NCBI GenBank assembly: GCA_009720755.1
Contig: WNKV01000009.1
Location: forward strand, 186,001 to 250,000
Reading direction: 5' to 3'
Source of the DNA: Rhodoplanes serenus
Lineage (GTDB): Bacteria > Pseudomonadota > Alphaproteobacteria > Rhizobiales > Xanthobacteraceae
DNA: 64,000 nucleotides
Both the position numbers and the translations under genes were made by a program. Of the stretch, positions 46,813 to 56,369 are shown in pieces. Below the pieces are notes generated by a model that saw only the letters and a program-made list of their open reading frames with translations, made no database searches and had not been told where the DNA came from. Position 1 is the first letter of the stretch, and every line of letters begins with the position of its first letter.

Positions 46813-48066
46813 ATGGGTGAGGAGCGCGGCGCCACCGCGACCACGATGCGGAACAGTCTCGATCTCGACACGCGGCCGGCCGACACCCGCGTGGTGGTCG
46901 CCATGTCGGGCGGGGTCGATTCCTCGGTCACGGCCGCGTTGCTGAAGGCCGAGGGGTACGACGTCGTCGGCATCACCTTGCAGCTCTACGATCACGGTGC
47001 CGCCACCCACCGGCTCGGCGCCTGCTGCGCCGGCCAGGACATCCACGATGCCCGCCGGGTCGCCGACCGCATCGGCATCCCGCATTACGTGCTCGACTAC
47101 GAGAGCCGCTTCAAGGAAGCCGTGATCGACCGCTTCGCCGAGAGCTACGTCTCCGGCGAGACGCCGGTGCCCTGCGTCGACTGCAACCAGTCGATCAAGT
47201 TCCGTGATCTCCTGGAGACCGCTCGCGAGCTGGGCGCCGCCGTGCTGGCGACCGGCCATTACGTCGCCTCCCGGGTGGGGGCGGACGGCCGCCGCGCCCT
47301 CCACCGCGCCCGTGACGAGGAGCGCGACCAGAGCTATTTCCTGTTCGCGACGACGCGCGACCAGCTCGACCTGCTGCGCTTCCCGCTCGGCGAGCGGACC
47401 AAGGCTGAGACCCGCGACCTCGCCCGTCGGTTCGGGCTGGAGGTCGCCGACAAGCACGACAGCCAGGACATCTGCTTCGTTCCCACCGGCCGCTACACCG
47501 AGGTGATCGAGCGGCTGATGCCGGGCGCCGCCGAGCCGGGCGATATCGTCGATCTCGGCGGCCGGGTGCTGGGGCATCACCAGGGCATCATCCGCTTCAC
47601 GGTGGGCCAGCGGCGCGGGCTCGGCATCGCGGCCGGCGAGCCGCTGTACGTGGTGCGGCTCGATGCGGCGACCCGCCGTGTCGTGGTCGGGCCGCGCGAG
47701 GCGCTGCGCACCGCGCGGATGCGGCTGCGCGACGTCAACTGGATCGGCGACGGCACCCTCGGCGGTGCGCTTGCGGGCGGCCGGCTGGAGGTGTTCGTCA
47801 AGGTGCGCTCGACCCGGCGGCCGCAACCGGCCTGGATCGGCCGCGCCGGGGACGAGATCGAGGTGGAACTGGTCGACGGCGAGGAAGGGGTCGCCCCCGG
47901 GCAGGCTTGCGTGTTCTACGATGCGCTGGCCGGTCAGGCCCGTGTCCTCGGTGGCGGCTTCATCCGCACGGCGGCGTCGGCGGCCGAGACCGTCGCCACC
48001 GCCGGGACGGGACGGCGCGGAGCCGCGGCGGCCGGAGGGGCCGCGGCGGCCGGTGCGCGAGGATAG
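46813..48066 (+). CDS. mnmA: tRNA 2-thiouridine(34) synthase
   Basis: 417 residues. Thiolates U34 of tRNA-Lys/Glu/Gln. PP-loop motif [18 protein letters not shown] near 27-44, catalytic Cys in [20 protein letters not shown], second Cys in [11 protein letters not shown], and the central QRRGLGIA segment. The C-terminus has a 30-residue Ala/Gly-rich tail beyond the family's end. The first ATG is at 46813, a second at 46846. The gene is divergent from fliK. Confidence 0.94.
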   Translation: MGEERGATATTMRNSLDLDTRPADTRVVVAMSGGVDSSVTAALLKAEGYDVVGITLQLYDHGAATHRLGACCAGQDIHDARRVADRIGIPHYVLDYESRFKEAVIDRFAESYVSGETPVPCVDCNQSIKFRDLLETARELGAAVLATGHYVASRVGADGRRALHRARDEERDQSYFLFATTRDQLDLLRFPLGERTKAETRDLARRFGLEVADKHDSQDICFVPTGRYTEVIERLMPGAAEPGDIVDLGGRVLGHHQGIIRFTVGQRRGLGIAAGEPLYVVRLDAATRRVVVGPREALRTARMRLRDVNWIGDGTLGGALAGGRLEVFVKVRSTRRPQPAWIGRAGDEIEVELVDGEEGVAPGQACVFYDALAGQARVLGGGFIRTAASAAETVATAGTGRRGAAAAGGAAAAGARG

Positions 48067-48091
48067 GGTTTCGAGTTTCGGGGGCGAAGGA

Positions 48092-48763
48092 ATGGCGGAC
48101 GATCTCGACCGCGACAAGGTCGCGAAGGCATATGCCCGGTGGGCGCCGGTCTACGACATGGTGTTCGGAACGGTGTTCGAGCGCGGCCGCAAGGCGGCGA
48201 TCGCGGCCGTGGAGGCGGCGGGTGGCGGCCGGGTGCTGGAGGTGGGCGTCGGCACCGGCATCTCGCTGCCCGACTATCGGCGGACCAACCGGCTGTTCGG
48301 GGTCGACATCTCCGAGCCCATGCTGCGCAAGGCGCAGGAGCGCGTCGCCGCCGAGAAGCTCGACAATGTCGAGGTGCTGTCGGTGATGGACGCCACCAAG
48401 CTCGCCTTCCCGGACGGCTGGTTCGACGTCGTGGTGGCGCAGTATGTCATCACCGCGGTGCCGGACCCGGAAGGCACGCTCGACGAGTTCGCCCGCGTCG
48501 TGAAGCCCGGCGGCGAGATCATCCTGGTCAACCACATCGGTGCCGAGAGCGGCCCGCGCCAATGGTTCGAGGCGGCGTTCGCGCCGATCGCCCGCAAGCT
48601 CGGCTGGCGGCCGGAGTTCCCGTGGGAGCGGCTCGCCCGCTGGGTCGAAGGGGCGCCGGGCGTTCACGTCATCGATCGTCGTCCGATGCCGCCGCTCGGC
48701 CATTTCTCGCTGATCCGTTTCGGCAAGGCGGCCGTGGCCCCGACCGCCCAGGCGGCCGAGTAG
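48092..48763 (+). CDS. class I SAM-dependent methyltransferase, PmtA-like
   Basis: 223 residues. SAM-binding motif I is VLEVGVGTGISLPDY near 51-65, followed by LFGVDISEPMLRKAQER, MDATKLAFPDGWFDVVVAQYVI and VKPGGEIILVNHIGAES. The start AKAYARWAPVYDMVFGTVFERGRKAAI is typical of rhizobial phosphatidylethanolamine N-methyltransferases (PmtA), which make phosphatidylcholine. That substrate is likely but unproven. 25 bases behind mnmA, same strand. Confidence 0.82.
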   Translation: MADDLDRDKVAKAYARWAPVYDMVFGTVFERGRKAAIAAVEAAGGGRVLEVGVGTGISLPDYRRTNRLFGVDISEPMLRKAQERVAAEKLDNVEVLSVMDATKLAFPDGWFDVVVAQYVITAVPDPEGTLDEFARVVKPGGEIILVNHIGAESGPRQWFEAAFAPIARKLGWRPEFPWERLARWVEGAPGVHVIDRRPMPPLGHFSLIRFGKAAVAPTAQAAE

Positions 48764-48802
48764 GCGCTCCGGAGCACGAAGCGAGCTTCGGTGATCCGAC
48801 CT

Positions 48803-48822
48803 CTCTCCGCATGTGCGGAGAG
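48803..48822. repeat. CTCTCCGC-type palindrome
   Basis: CTCTCCGCA-TG-TGCGGAGAG. Related to the mosaic at 26318 and the palindrome at 27929. Confidence 0.6.
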
Positions 48823-48873
48823 GTGCGGGAGCCGAGCCGGCGATCAGACTTGGAGCATCATCCGCTCGCTCAC

Positions 48874-48901
48874 CCGCGGGGCGCCTCCCGGCGCCCCGCG
48901 G
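48874..48901. terminator. perfect 12-bp hairpin before the DUF6496 gene
   Basis: CCGCGGGGCGCC, TCCC, GGCGCCCCGCGG. No T-run follows; could end the mnmA-methyltransferase transcript or be another dispersed palindrome. Confidence 0.4.
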
Positions 48902-48950
48902 AACTCCGTCGCACCCCGTCGGTTACCGAACGGATTCGCGGAGGAGCGCC

Positions 48951-49412
48951 ATGGTCGCCAGGACAACCAACAAGACGGCAGCGAAGAAGCGGACGGCGAC
49001 CGGCCGGTCGGCACCGCGGAAGACGACCACCCGCCGATCGGCCAAGCCGTCGAAGCCCCAGAAGGACACGATCGCCCGCGTCATGCACGAGTTCAAGCAT
49101 GGCGAGCTGACCACCCAGGGCGGCCGCAAGGTGAAGAACCCGAGGCAGGCGATCGCCATCGGACTCTCCGAGGCCGGCGCGTCGAACCGCCAGAGCCCGG
49201 CTGAGAACCGCCGCAAGCTGACGCGCACCAAGCGCAAGGAGCGCCGCGGCGAGACGGGGCGGGCGGCGGCAGAAGGCCGGCGCAACGATCCGACCACCGG
49301 CAGCCGCCGCGACACCCGTGCGGCCCTCTATGCCGAGGCGAAGCGGCGCGACATTCCGGGCCGCTCGCGCATGACCCGCGACCAGCTCGCGCGGGCGCTG
49401 CGCCGCCGCTGA
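48951..49412 (+). CDS. basic DUF6496 domain protein
   Basis: 153 residues with a strong ribosome site (GGAGGAG, 4 bases from the ATG). The N-terminal 35 residues are Lys/Thr/Arg/Ala-rich, histone-H1-like. The DUF6496 core is VMHEFKHGELTTQGGRKVKNPRQAIAIGLSEAG at about 45-77. A second basic stretch leads to a C-terminal ALYAEAKRRDIPGRSRMTRDQLARALRR, which resembles SAP/Rho-N-type nucleic-acid-binding helices. A DNA- or RNA-binding role is inferred from charge; nothing more is known to me. Confidence 0.75.
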   Translation: MVARTTNKTAAKKRTATGRSAPRKTTTRRSAKPSKPQKDTIARVMHEFKHGELTTQGGRKVKNPRQAIAIGLSEAGASNRQSPAENRRKLTRTKRKERRGETGRAAAEGRRNDPTTGSRRDTRAALYAEAKRRDIPGRSRMTRDQLARALRRR

Positions 49413-49498
49413 GGCGCGCTCGCGACGGCGCCGCAGTCCGCGGCGCCGCGGATCGTTTCGCACCGTCTCGAACCGTCTCTCTTGCTCGGGGGCCGACC

Positions 49499-51421
49499 TT
49501 GGCCACATCCTCTCCGTCTTCCGCGGTGGTCTCTCCGGAGGCATCCTCCTGGGCGCCCTCGGCAACTGCCGCGCCGGTGCGGGCCATGCCGATCGGGGCC
49601 GAGCCGCAGCCCGCCGGCGGTGTGCATTTCCGCGTCTGGGCGCCGCTGCCGGCCCGCCTCGCGCTGGTGGTCGACGGGGTCGAGCACGAGCTGGCGGTCG
49701 AGGACGGCGGCTATCGCTCGGCCTTCGTGCGGGAGGCGCGCCCCGGCTCGCGTTACGGCTTCCGCCTCGATGGCCGGCCGACGCCGCTGCCCGATCCCGC
49801 CTCGCGCCTTCAGCCCGACGGCCCGCACGGGCTGAGCGCCGTGGTCGATCCCGCCGCGTATCGCTGGAGCGACGACGCCTGGCCGGGCGTGCGGGGCGAG
49901 GACGGCCACGTCGTCTACGAGATGCATGTCGGCACCTTCACGCCCGAAGGCACCTACGCGGCGGCCGCCGCCAAGCTGCCGCTGCTGAAGGACGTCGGCA
50001 TCACGGTTGTCGAGCTGATGCCGGTGGCCGAGTTCTGCGGCCGCTTCGGCTGGGGCTATGACGGTGTCGACCTGTTCGCGCCGACCCGGCTGTACGGCAC
50101 CCCCGACGACCTGCGCGCCTTCGTCGACACCGCCCACCGTCTCGGCCTCGGCGTCATCCTCGATGTCGTCTACAATCACTTCGGCCCGGACGGGAACTAC
50201 CTCCCGTGCTTCTCCGACACCTATCTGACCGACCGCTATCCCAACGAATGGGGCGACGCGATCAACTTCGACGGGCCCGGCTCGGCGCCGGTGCGCGAGT
50301 TCGTCCGTGAGAACGCCGCCTACTGGGTGCGCGAGTTCCACCTGGACGGCCTGCGGCTCGACGCGACGCAACAGATCTTCGACGCCTCGCCGACCCATAT
50401 CGTGGCCGAGCTGACCGCCGCGGCGCGTGCCGCCGCAGGGCGGCGCCATGTCTTTGTCGTCGCCGAGAACGAGCCCCAGGAGGCCCGGCTGGTGCGGCCC
50501 GTGGAGGAGGGCGGCTACGGTCTCGACGGCGTCTGGCACGAGGACCTGCACCACACCGCCCATGTGGCGCTCACCGGCCGGGCCGAAGCCTATTATTCCG
50601 ACTATACGGGGTCGGCGCGCGAGCTGCTCGCCTGCGTCAAGCACGGCTTCCTGTATCAGGGCCAGCGCTCCGCCTGGCAGAAGAAGCCGCGCGGCATGCC
50701 GGCGCTCGACCTCCCGGCGCACCGGCGCATCACTTTCCTGGAGAATCACGACCAGGTCGCCAACTCGGCCTTCGGCCTGCGGCTGGTGGATCTCGGCGAC
50801 CGCGCCCGGCTGCGCGTCCTGACGGCGCTCCTGCTGCTCGGCCCCGGCACGCCGATGCTGTTCCAGGGCCAGGAGTTCGCCGCGACGACGCCGTTCCTCT
50901 ACTTCGCCGACCACAAGCCCGATCTGGCGACGGCGGTGGAGACGGGCCGGCGGGAATTCATCTCGCAGTTCCCGAGCGTCGCGGCGGTTGAGACCGACCG
51001 GCCTGGGCTCGAGGCGACGTTCCGCAAATGCGCGCTCGACTGGTCGGAGCGCGACCGGCACGCCTGGGCGGTGGCGCTCCACCGCGACCTGCTGACGCTG
51101 CGGCGCACCGATCCGGTGCTCGCCGGCCCCTACCGGCTCGATGGCGCGGTGCTGTCCGACGAGGCGTTTCTGGTGCGCTTCTTCGGGGCCGGCGACGAGC
51201 GGCTGCTGATCGTCAACACCGGCCGCGAGGTCGCGTGGCGGATCTGGCCGGAGCCGCTGCTGGCGCCGCCGGCGGATCGCACTTGGCGTCTCGTCTGGTC
51301 GAGCGAGGACCCGGCCTATGGCGGCGAGGGCGCGGTGTCGCCGCTCGCTGCCGACGGGAGCTGGCGCTTTCCAGGGCGAACCGCGGCGCTGCTGGCGGCC
51401 GTGCCTGACAGCGCCGCATAG
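49499..51421 (+). CDS. treZ: malto-oligosyltrehalose trehalohydrolase
   Basis: 640 residues. Releases trehalose from maltooligosyl-trehalose. N-terminal beta-sandwich (GGVHFRVWAPLPARLALVVDG), then the GH13 barrel with VVYEMHVGTFTPEGTY, nucleophile Asp in HLDGLRLDATQQI, acid/base Glu in VVAENEPQ and ENHDQVANSAFG. The TTG at 49499 gives a Ser/Ala-rich N-terminus; the ATG at 49586 fits the family start better and may be the true one. treY and treX, normal partners, are not in the window. Confidence 0.9.
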   Translation: MATSSPSSAVVSPEASSWAPSATAAPVRAMPIGAEPQPAGGVHFRVWAPLPARLALVVDGVEHELAVEDGGYRSAFVREARPGSRYGFRLDGRPTPLPDPASRLQPDGPHGLSAVVDPAAYRWSDDAWPGVRGEDGHVVYEMHVGTFTPEGTYAAAAAKLPLLKDVGITVVELMPVAEFCGRFGWGYDGVDLFAPTRLYGTPDDLRAFVDTAHRLGLGVILDVVYNHFGPDGNYLPCFSDTYLTDRYPNEWGDAINFDGPGSAPVREFVRENAAYWVREFHLDGLRLDATQQIFDASPTHIVAELTAAARAAAGRRHVFVVAENEPQEARLVRPVEEGGYGLDGVWHEDLHHTAHVALTGRAEAYYSDYTGSARELLACVKHGFLYQGQRSAWQKKPRGMPALDLPAHRRITFLENHDQVANSAFGLRLVDLGDRARLRVLTALLLLGPGTPMLFQGQEFAATTPFLYFADHKPDLATAVETGRREFISQFPSVAAVETDRPGLEATFRKCALDWSERDRHAWAVALHRDLLTLRRTDPVLAGPYRLDGAVLSDEAFLVRFFGAGDERLLIVNTGREVAWRIWPEPLLAPPADRTWRLVWSSEDPAYGGEGAVSPLAADGSWRFPGRTAALLAAVPDSAA

Positions 51422-51480
51422 GTCGTCCGATCGAGCCGAGCCGGGCGTGGCATCGGGTCGGCTGTGCTCACCGGACGACC
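51421..51480. terminator. large inverted repeat between treZ and the chemoreceptor gene
   Basis: GGTCGTCCG (51421-51429) with CGGACGACC (51472-51480), with inner pairing of GCCGA and TCGGC. It fills the gap between two convergent genes, so a two-way transcription stop is plausible, though no T-run exists. Confidence 0.45.
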
Positions 51481-51490
51481 CGTTCGGCAG

Positions 51491-53200
51491 TCAGGCCGCT
51501 CGGACGGTGGCGAGGAACTTGCTCAGTTCGAGCTTGAGGCGGCCGCTCTCGGTCGACAGTGCACGGGCCGAGGAGAGCACCTGAGTCGAGGCCGAGCCGG
51601 TCTGCGCGGCCCCGCGGTCGACCTCGCCGATATTGGTGGCGACCTCCGTCGTGCCGCGGGCCGCCTGCTGGACGTTGCGCGAAATCTCGCTCGTCGCGGC
51701 ACCTTGCTGCTCGACGGCGACCGCGATGGCCGACGCGATCTCGGCGATGCGCCCGATGGTGCTGCCGATCTCCTTGATGGCGCCGACGGACTCCTGGGTC
51801 GCCTGCTGCATGCCGGCGATCTGGGCGCTGATCTCGCCGGTCGCCTTGCCGGTCTGGGCGGCGAGCGCCTTGACCTCCTGGGCCACCACGGCGAAGCCCT
51901 TGCCGGCCTCGCCGGCGCGCGCGGCCTCGATGGTGGCATTGAGGGCGAGCAGGTTGGTCTGCTCGGCGATCGCCGTGATCAGCTTGACGACGTCGCCGAT
52001 CCGCTGCGCGGCCTGGGACAGCTCGCCGATGCGCGCATCCGTCTTCTCGGCCTGATGAACGGCGTCTGCCGCAATGCGGCTCGACTCCTGCACCTGGCGG
52101 CTGATCTCCTGCACCGAGGTGGTCATCTCGTTGGTGGCGGAGGCGACCGACTGCACATTGCTGGACGCCTGCCCGGACGCGGCGGCGACCCGGGTGGACA
52201 ACTGCTGCGTCGTCTCGGCGGTCCGGAACAGCGTCGTCGCCGCGCCCTCGAGATCCTTCGATGCCGACGACACGGTCTCGACGATGTCGCCGACCGCCGA
52301 CTCGAAGCCGTCGGCGAGCCGGTACATCTCGCGCTTGCGCTCGGCCACGGCCTGCTGCTCGGCCGCCGTTTGGGCTTCTTGCAGCCGCTTCTTCTCGATG
52401 CCGTTCTGCTTGAACACCAGGGCGGCGCGGGCGATGTCGCCCACTTCGTCGCGCCGGTCCTGACCCGAAATCTCGACTGTGAAGTCGTCCTTGGCGAGCG
52501 CCTGCAAGTTCGCCACCGACGTGCCGATCGGACGCGCAATACCGAACTGGCCGATGACGAAGCCGAGTGCGAGCGCGCTCAGAATGCCGACCGTCGAGGC
52601 CGCCACGATGGTGGTCCGACCCTTCGATGCGGTGGTTTCGGCGACCTCCGACAGGACCTGAATCCTGTTCTCGAGGGCGGCGTAGTAGTCCCTGGCGCGC
52701 GCCCGCGCCTTCTCCTGAACCTTGCGGCTCGCCAGCAACTCGTGGACCAGCTTCTCCACGTCGGCCGAAGTGGGCGCCCCGGGCAGGGACTCGGCCAGAC
52801 GGACGGTGATCTCCAACTCCTTGCGATAGTCGGCGAACAGCGCGGCTGCTTCGGTAATGAAGCGACGATCCTCCTCCGAGGAGGCGAGCCCGTTGAGCTT
52901 GGCGAAACGGCGGTCGAACATGGCCCATTCGTCGGTGATCGTTTGGCGCGCCTCCCTGATCACGTCAGGCTGCGGCCGAATTGCGATGTTGTGCTCTTCC
53001 CGGTTCAGAGCCAGGACGTTGACGTTGAGAAGCGAGGACGTCATTCCCTTGGCTCCGGCGGCTGCCGCCTCACGGCTCACCTCGTTCAGGGCCGTGATCG
53101 CATTGACCGCGACCACGCTGACGGCGGCGGCGGCGAAGCCGAGCAATCCGATGACGGTGAGAATCTTCGGCAGAACGCCGATACGGCTGAGCAGCGACAT
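51491..53200 (-). CDS. methyl-accepting chemotaxis protein
   Basis: 569 residues from the ATG at 53200 (GGAG 6 bases upstream; an ATG at 53284 would add 28 residues without membrane character). First membrane helix near 10-32, periplasmic four-helix sensor, second helix near 195-215, HAMP domain, then the signalling hairpin with the conserved tip [42 protein letters not shown]. No C-terminal CheR-docking pentapeptide. Ligand unknown; sensors of this layout feed CheA. Promoter likely in the AT-rich gap upstream. Confidence 0.9.
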   Translation of the reverse strand: MSLLSRIGVLPKILTVIGLLGFAAAAVSVVAVNAITALNEVSREAAAAGAKGMTSSLLNVNVLALNREEHNIAIRPQPDVIREARQTITDEWAMFDRRFAKLNGLASSEEDRRFITEAAALFADYRKELEITVRLAESLPGAPTSADVEKLVHELLASRKVQEKARARARDYYAALENRIQVLSEVAETTASKGRTTIVAASTVGILSALALGFVIGQFGIARPIGTSVANLQALAKDDFTVEISGQDRRDEVGDIARAALVFKQNGIEKKRLQEAQTAAEQQAVAERKREMYRLADGFESAVGDIVETVSSASKDLEGAATTLFRTAETTQQLSTRVAAASGQASSNVQSVASATNEMTTSVQEISRQVQESSRIAADAVHQAEKTDARIGELSQAAQRIGDVVKLITAIAEQTNLLALNATIEAARAGEAGKGFAVVAQEVKALAAQTGKATGEISAQIAGMQQATQESVGAIKEIGSTIGRIAEIASAIAVAVEQQGAATSEISRNVQQAARGTTEVATNIGEVDRGAAQTGSASTQVLSSARALSTESGRLKLELSKFLATVRAA

Positions 53201-53542
53201 GTCGATCTCCGACGCATGTGTCGACGGCGCACGCGCCGGCGCGGCGCGCACGGGATGCTCCTCGCGGGGGACGAGGTACGACATTCACGAATTGCGTGAT
53301 TCCCCCGGCGTGATGCCGGCATGCAATCGCGGCCGTCGTCCTGGCGCCGTCGTGCGGGGATCGCGGTGCGAGGACATGAGCCTCTCGATCCCTTTTCATA
53401 CTCTTGAGTTAGTTAACTCATAGTATATTGATTCAATTTTAGAATAGTAACCATCTGAAATAGGCTATAAAATGGCTTATTAGCCCAGTTCGGATAGGGT
53501 CGCCATGGTTAGTCATGTGCATCCGGCGGATCGCTTCGGTGA
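53201..53542. promoter_or_regulatory. AT-rich gap upstream of the chemoreceptor gene
   Basis: About 53395-53510 is strikingly AT-rich for this genome and includes the palindrome GAGTTA-GT-TAACTC (53406-53419). It must hold the chemoreceptor promoter, but no box is called with confidence. No gene seen. Confidence 0.5.
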
Positions 53543-56317
53543 TCACGCCGCGTCGGCGCGGCCGCCTCGGCCTGCGTCGGTTCGCGGGGCGCCGAAGAAC
53601 GTCTGCTCGAAGGTCGCGGCGCGCATCGGCGCGCCGAACAGATAGCCCTGGCCTTCGTCACAGCCCATGCTGCGCAGCAGCCCGACGGTGTCGGCGTGCT
53701 CGATGCCCTCGGCGATCACCGACAAGCCGAGCTGCTTGCCGAGCCCGATGGTGGAGCGGACGATCGCCGCGTCGTCGGTCCCGATGGTCAGCTCGTGCAC
53801 GAACGACTTGTCGATCTTCAGCCGGTCGGGGGCGAACTTCTTGAGATAGCTGAGGCTCCCGTAGCCGGTCCCGAAGTCGTCGAAGGCGATCTGGACGCCG
53901 AGCTGGCGAATCTGTCCGAAGGTGCGCGCCGCCGCCTCGTCGTCGGCGATCAGGATGTCCTCGGTGACTTCGAGCTCGAGCCGCGACGGCGACAGCCCGG
54001 TGGTGGTGAGAATGTCGGCCACGGTGGCGGCAAGGTCTCCGAACAGCAGCTGCGACGGCGAGAGATTGACGCCGATGCGGATGGGATGGCCGGCATCGCT
54101 CCACGCTGCCGCCTGCCGGCAGGCGCGGCGCAGCACCCACAGCGAAATGGCGTCCGATACCCACGACGCATTGGCGATCGGCATGAAGGCGCCCGGCGTC
54201 AGCAGGCCGCGCCGCGGATGCCACCAACGGATCAACGCTTCGGCGCCGGCGAGTGCGCCGGTCGCGAGGTCGATCTGCGGCTGGTAGAACAGCTCGAACT
54301 CCTCGTGCAGCAGAGCCCGCGCGAGACCCTGCTCGAGCTCCAGGCGTTGGTCGAACTCGGCGCGGAAGCTCGGCTCGAAGCGGACGCTGCATCCGCGCCC
54401 CGCCGTCTTGGCGCGATAGAGCGCGAGGTCCGCGTTGGCGAGCAGCTCCTCCGGCGAGGCTGCGTCGGCCGGCGCGCAGGCGCCGCCGACGCTGACATTG
54501 ATGCGCATCTCGCGTTCGCAGACCAGGAGCGGCGTCGCCGCGAAGGACGACGCGATGCGCTCCATCAAGGCATCGGCCCGCGCCGCGACGGTGTCGCCGA
54601 TCAGCACCACCGCGAACTCGTCGCCGCTCACCCGGGCGACGAAGTCCGGCGCCGCGACGAAGGAGGCGAGCCGGTTGGCCACCGCGCACAGCAGCGCGTC
54701 GCCATGACGATGGCCGAGCGTGTCGTTCACCTGCTTGAACTTGTCGAGGTCGATGATCAGCAGCGCGACCTGACGACCGGAGGTGAGCGCCGCCGCGGTC
54801 GCGTCGGCAAGCCGCGCATGCAGGACCTGCCGGTTGACCAGGCCGGTCAGGGTGTCGTGCTCGGCCAGATAGCGGATGCGCTCCGCCTCGCGACGCTGGA
54901 CCGAGACGTCGCGCAGCACCAGCCCGAACTGCCAGCCGTCGGTGCCCTGCCAGGCCGACAGCACGCCCTCGATCGGAAACGTCTCCCCGTCGCGCCGCCG
55001 ACCGACCAGCTCGATCGGCTCGCGCGCGGCACGGTGCACGGCCTCCGGCGACAGCTCGCCGAGCGCGAACGGCTCGATCGCGGTGGCGGTGCGGCGCTCC
55101 GGGCAGACGGCGGCGAACGGCTGGCCCACAAGGTCGTCCGGCGCGCACCCGAAGAGCGTCGCCGCCGATGGATTGCACAGCGTGATCACGCCCGCCTGAT
55201 CGGTGCAGATCAGCCCGTCGCCGAGCGACATGGTGACCTTCTGGAAGCGCAGGTCGGCGATTCGCCCGAGCAGGCCGCGCAGATCGAGCTCCAACATCAC
55301 GAGAGCGGCCAGCAGGCCGGCGAGGGCGATCTGGACGAGCGCGGTGTCGACGATGATCGGCCACGTCGCCTGGACCAGCAGAGCGCCGGCCTCGATCACC
55401 AGCGACAGGCCGATGAGCACACCGCCGAGCACCGGGGCGGACACGCGGCCCCACAGCAGCGACACGAGGCCCGCCAGCCCGAGCAGCCCGAGCGTGGCGA
55501 CGACGGGGCCGCTCATCGTCAGGGCGCGGCCCTGAAGGATCGACTCCCCGGCGATCGCTTGCAGCAGCACCCCCGGGATGACCCGGCCGTTCGGCACGGT
55601 GAAACGGTCGCCGAGCTCGATGGCGGTGCCGCCGATGATGACCTTCTTGCCGGCGAGCTGCGCCGCCGCGGTCTCCGCGTTGGCCAGCACGTCGATGTAG
55701 CTGATCACCGGCACGGTGGTCGCCGCGATGCCGAAATCGATCCAGAACGCATCGTCGCGCCCAGCCGTCGGACCGCCCAGATAGGCGCCGACGGTGGGCA
55801 CGGTGAGGCCGTCCATGTGATCCTGATACAGATAGCGCCGGACCCGTCCGTCGGCCTCCACCGGCACCGTCACCACGGCGGGCCAGGCGATATCGCGGAA
55901 CTGCCGCAGCGGCATCGTCACCCGGTCGGGGCCCTGATAGCCGTGGCTGGCGGTGGGCTGCTTGAAGGTCGGCAGCACCACCGAGCCTTCGGCCTGGCGC
56001 AGGGCGGCCGCGAACGCCGCGTCCTCGGCCGGAGCGGAGCGCGAGCTGAAGTCGATGTCGAAGACGATGTCGGTGGCGCCGAACTGCTCCAGCCGGCCGA
56101 TCAACGCGGCGTGCAGCCGGCGCGACCACGGCCACACGCCGATCGCCTCGATGGAGCGGGCGTCCATCGCGACCACCGCGATGGAGCCGGTCGCCGGCCG
56201 CGACAGCACGGCGAAGCGGAGGTCGGTGAGGGCATCGCGCAGGATGTCGCGGGCGCCGGTCAGCAGCCCGACGGTGACCAGGGCCGCGACCAGGAGGATC
56301 ACGCGAGAGCGACGCAC
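53543..56317 (-). CDS. CHASE2-PAS-GGDEF-EAL membrane cyclic-di-GMP protein
   Basis: 924 residues. An N-terminal membrane helix (6-22), extracytoplasmic CHASE2 domain (about 25-280), three helices at about 280-350, PAS domain (about 365-480), GGDEF domain (490-650) and EAL domain (660-905). The GGDEF loop reads VSGDEF (first Gly replaced by Ser), while the EAL domain keeps AEALIRW, NLSPSQ, EVTEDIL and DDFGTGYGSLSYL, so phosphodiesterase activity is more certain than cyclase activity. Lies 52 bases behind a FecR-domain gene, a pairing often seen with CHASE2 sensors. Confidence 0.9.
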   Translation of the reverse strand: MRRSRVILLVAALVTVGLLTGARDILRDALTDLRFAVLSRPATGSIAVVAMDARSIEAIGVWPWSRRLHAALIGRLEQFGATDIVFDIDFSSRSAPAEDAAFAAALRQAEGSVVLPTFKQPTASHGYQGPDRVTMPLRQFRDIAWPAVVTVPVEADGRVRRYLYQDHMDGLTVPTVGAYLGGPTAGRDDAFWIDFGIAATTVPVISYIDVLANAETAAAQLAGKKVIIGGTAIELGDRFTVPNGRVIPGVLLQAIAGESILQGRALTMSGPVVATLGLLGLAGLVSLLWGRVSAPVLGGVLIGLSLVIEAGALLVQATWPIIVDTALVQIALAGLLAALVMLELDLRGLLGRIADLRFQKVTMSLGDGLICTDQAGVITLCNPSAATLFGCAPDDLVGQPFAAVCPERRTATAIEPFALGELSPEAVHRAAREPIELVGRRRDGETFPIEGVLSAWQGTDGWQFGLVLRDVSVQRREAERIRYLAEHDTLTGLVNRQVLHARLADATAAALTSGRQVALLIIDLDKFKQVNDTLGHRHGDALLCAVANRLASFVAAPDFVARVSGDEFAVVLIGDTVAARADALMERIASSFAATPLLVCEREMRINVSVGGACAPADAASPEELLANADLALYRAKTAGRGCSVRFEPSFRAEFDQRLELEQGLARALLHEEFELFYQPQIDLATGALAGAEALIRWWHPRRGLLTPGAFMPIANASWVSDAISLWVLRRACRQAAAWSDAGHPIRIGVNLSPSQLLFGDLAATVADILTTTGLSPSRLELEVTEDILIADDEAAARTFGQIRQLGVQIAFDDFGTGYGSLSYLKKFAPDRLKIDKSFVHELTIGTDDAAIVRSTIGLGKQLGLSVIAEGIEHADTVGLLRSMGCDEGQGYLFGAPMRAATFEQTFFGAPRTDAGRGGRADAA

Positions 56318-56369
56318 GCGCCCCTCCCTCGGTTCGCACGGCTTGCCACCGGCGCGGGCCGCAGGGGGA

